Origin: Planctomycetaceae bacterium
GTDB taxonomy: Bacteria > Planctomycetota > Planctomycetia > Pirellulales > UBA1268
Length of the DNA stretch: 5,741 nucleotides
Direction: 5' to 3'
Assembly: GCA_003509235.1 (NCBI GenBank)
Contig: DONH01000014.1
Location: 1 to 5,741 of the forward strand
This document shows positions 4,908 to 5,741 of this stretch, in pieces. The notes below the pieces were generated by a model. It worked only from the letters and a program-made list of their open reading frames with translations, was not told the DNA's origin and made no database searches. Positions within the stretch are counted from its first letter, which is position 1. Each line of letters opens with the position of its first letter. The position numbers and the translations under genes are program-made.

Positions 4908-5741
4908 TTATGCTCCTTGGGAGGAAGACGAAATGTGACGAGGAAGCGAAGCAATGTCACGATGCTGAGCATCTTCTCGATGAAAGCGGTCATACACAGC
5001 GGAAAGCCCAACGGGTTCAATTTTGAGTTCACTCAGTGGCAAGCCAGACAACCAATCCAATACCCGGGTGAGAGAGTCGGTCGATTCCAGAATAGCCTCA
5101 CTCGTTGATTCTTTAACGATCGAGATGCTGTCTGTCAGACTCTCTGGTATTTGAGTAAGCGGACCAGTGAGTTGGGCATAGATACGATGCCTTCTTCTAA
5201 GAGTTGTAATTAATTGTTCATGTGCAATGTGACCAGCTCGCATAATGACAACCCGATTACATGTTGACTCGATCTCCGAAAGGACATGTGAAGAAAAAAG
5301 AACAGTCCTTCCCGTGTTACGAGCCTCTAAAACCAATTCAAGGACTTCAGCTCTGGCAGATGGATCAAGGTTTGCTGTTGGTTCATCAAGAATGACTAAC
5401 GGGCAGTCAATCGCTAGAACCATAGAAAGAGCTAGTTTTTGCCGCATGCCAGTGCTCATTCTTGAAACTTGTCTTCTGTAGTCGAGCTGAAGTCTTTCAG
5501 CAATGGCGAAGCATTTTTTTCGATCGCAATCTACTCGCAGGCGAGAAAAGAAATCGAGTACCTGGTGCCCTCGCATGCGGCGGAAGAGTCTTGCTTCACC
5601 AGGTAGGTAAGCTGTCTTCTGCCGAACCTGAACAGACTGTGAGTTGCAGTTAAGACCCGCGATAGAAGCTCGTCCTGAGGTCGGTTTTATGAAACCTAAA
5701 AGTGTTCGCAGAAAAGTTGTTTTTCCAGCACCATTTGGGCC
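4908..5741 (-). CDS. ABC transporter ATP-binding protein, N-terminus cut by the window edge
   Basis: Cytoplasmic ATPase that should drive the adjacent ABC-2 permease. 277 residues are visible, and about 30-40 N-terminal residues should lie beyond the right edge. The frame is open to the last base. Counted from the edge: Walker A GPNGAGKTT (1-9), Q-loop region TAYLPGEARLFRRM (43-56), signature RMSTGMRQKLAL (94-105) where MSTGM replaces LSGGQ, Walker B LVILDEPT (115-122), D-loop NLDP (124-127) and H-loop SSHVLSEIE (150-158, His152). The C-terminal extension ends IEPVGLSAVYDRFH and then a polar tail, as in ATPases that work with ABC-2 permeases. The Met at 5576 is internal and must not be taken as the start, because it would remove Walker A. 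Stop TAA at 4908-4910; the permease follows after 10 bases. Drug, polysaccharide or envelope-lipid export are all possible. Confidence 0.92.
   Translation of the reverse strand, partial: GPNGAGKTTFLRTLLGFIKPTSGRASIAGLNCNSQSVQVRQKTAYLPGEARLFRRMRGHQVLDFFSRLRVDCDRKKCFAIAERLQLDYRRQVSRMSTGMRQKLALSMVLAIDCPLVILDEPTANLDPSARAEVLELVLEARNTGRTVLFSSHVLSEIESTCNRVVIMRAGHIAHEQLITTLRRRHRIYAQLTGPLTQIPESLTDSISIVKESTSEAILESTDSLTRVLDWLSGLPLSELKIEPVGLSAVYDRFHREDAQHRDIASLPRHISSSSQGA
4913..4918 (-). promoter_or_regulatory. Shine-Dalgarno-like AAGGAG at the end of the ATPase gene
   Basis: AAGGAG on the minus strand lies just inside the ATPase coding end, 15 bases before the permease ATG. This is the only strong match near that start. 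The long spacing and position suggest that permease translation relies partly on ribosomes finishing the ATPase. Confidence 0.45.

Noticed and set aside
4451..5026. 191-residue plus-strand open frame opposite the permease
   Set aside because: The composition is unlike a real protein and it lies entirely antisense to the ABC genes, whose motifs are clear.
4898..5032. 45-residue N-terminal extension of the permease
   Set aside because: It would overlap the ATPase by 125 bases. The ATPase end there (VGLSAVYDRFH) is family-like, and the permease from Met 4897 starts like known ABC-2 permeases.
5514..5520. T7 run in the ATPase gene as a slippage site
   Set aside because: Encodes an ordinary Lys-Lys pair; A/T runs of seven are common by chance and slip less than G/C runs.

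Overview
The window looks like chromosomal DNA from a Gram-negative-type bacterium, most likely a member of the Planctomycetota. Two things suggest this. First, the C-terminal part of the TPR protein (an NNLAWLFATSP segment, then KACEETEWK, then a GDF..A repeat and a final SYKEEKPWRE) resembles TPR proteins I know from planctomycetes. Second, the start of the GlmS sugar-isomerase domain (GCGTSWHSALVGEYMIEE) is of the form common there. KdsB indicates Kdo-containing lipopolysaccharide and so an outer membrane. The phylum call is inference from recalled motifs, not a search result.

Layout. (1) Bases 1-1067, minus strand: the N-terminal 355 residues of GlmS, running off the left edge. (2) Bases 1068-1267: a 200-base divergent intergenic region with a good glmS ribosome binding site and one perfect 12-base palindrome. 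(3) Bases 1268-2086, plus strand: complete kdsB. (4) Bases 2083-3930, minus strand: a 615-residue secreted or periplasmic TPR-repeat protein that converges on kdsB; the two stop codons lie on opposite strands of one CTAG. (5) Bases 3931-4066: a 136-base gap with a candidate terminator for the ABC operon and a candidate promoter for the TPR gene. (6) Bases 4067-4897, minus strand: an ABC-2 type permease. (7) Bases 4908-5741, minus strand: its ATPase, 10 bases upstream, running off the right edge just before its Walker A motif.

How the genes fit together. glmS makes glucosamine-6-phosphate, the entry point to UDP-GlcNAc, peptidoglycan and lipid A. kdsB activates Kdo for the inner core of lipopolysaccharide. 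The divergent pair therefore supplies two envelope precursors from one shared control region. The ABC pair forms an exporter-type transporter of unknown substrate. The TPR protein is probably an exported scaffold with no recognisable catalytic domain.

Coding density is high and every gene belongs to a known family. I found no CRISPR array, mobile element, tRNA, rRNA or clear new multi-gene system. The observations worth following are small in scale: the shared stop palindrome, the G8 tract in the permease, the intergenic palindrome, the variant ABC signature, and family-level insertions in GlmS and KdsB.
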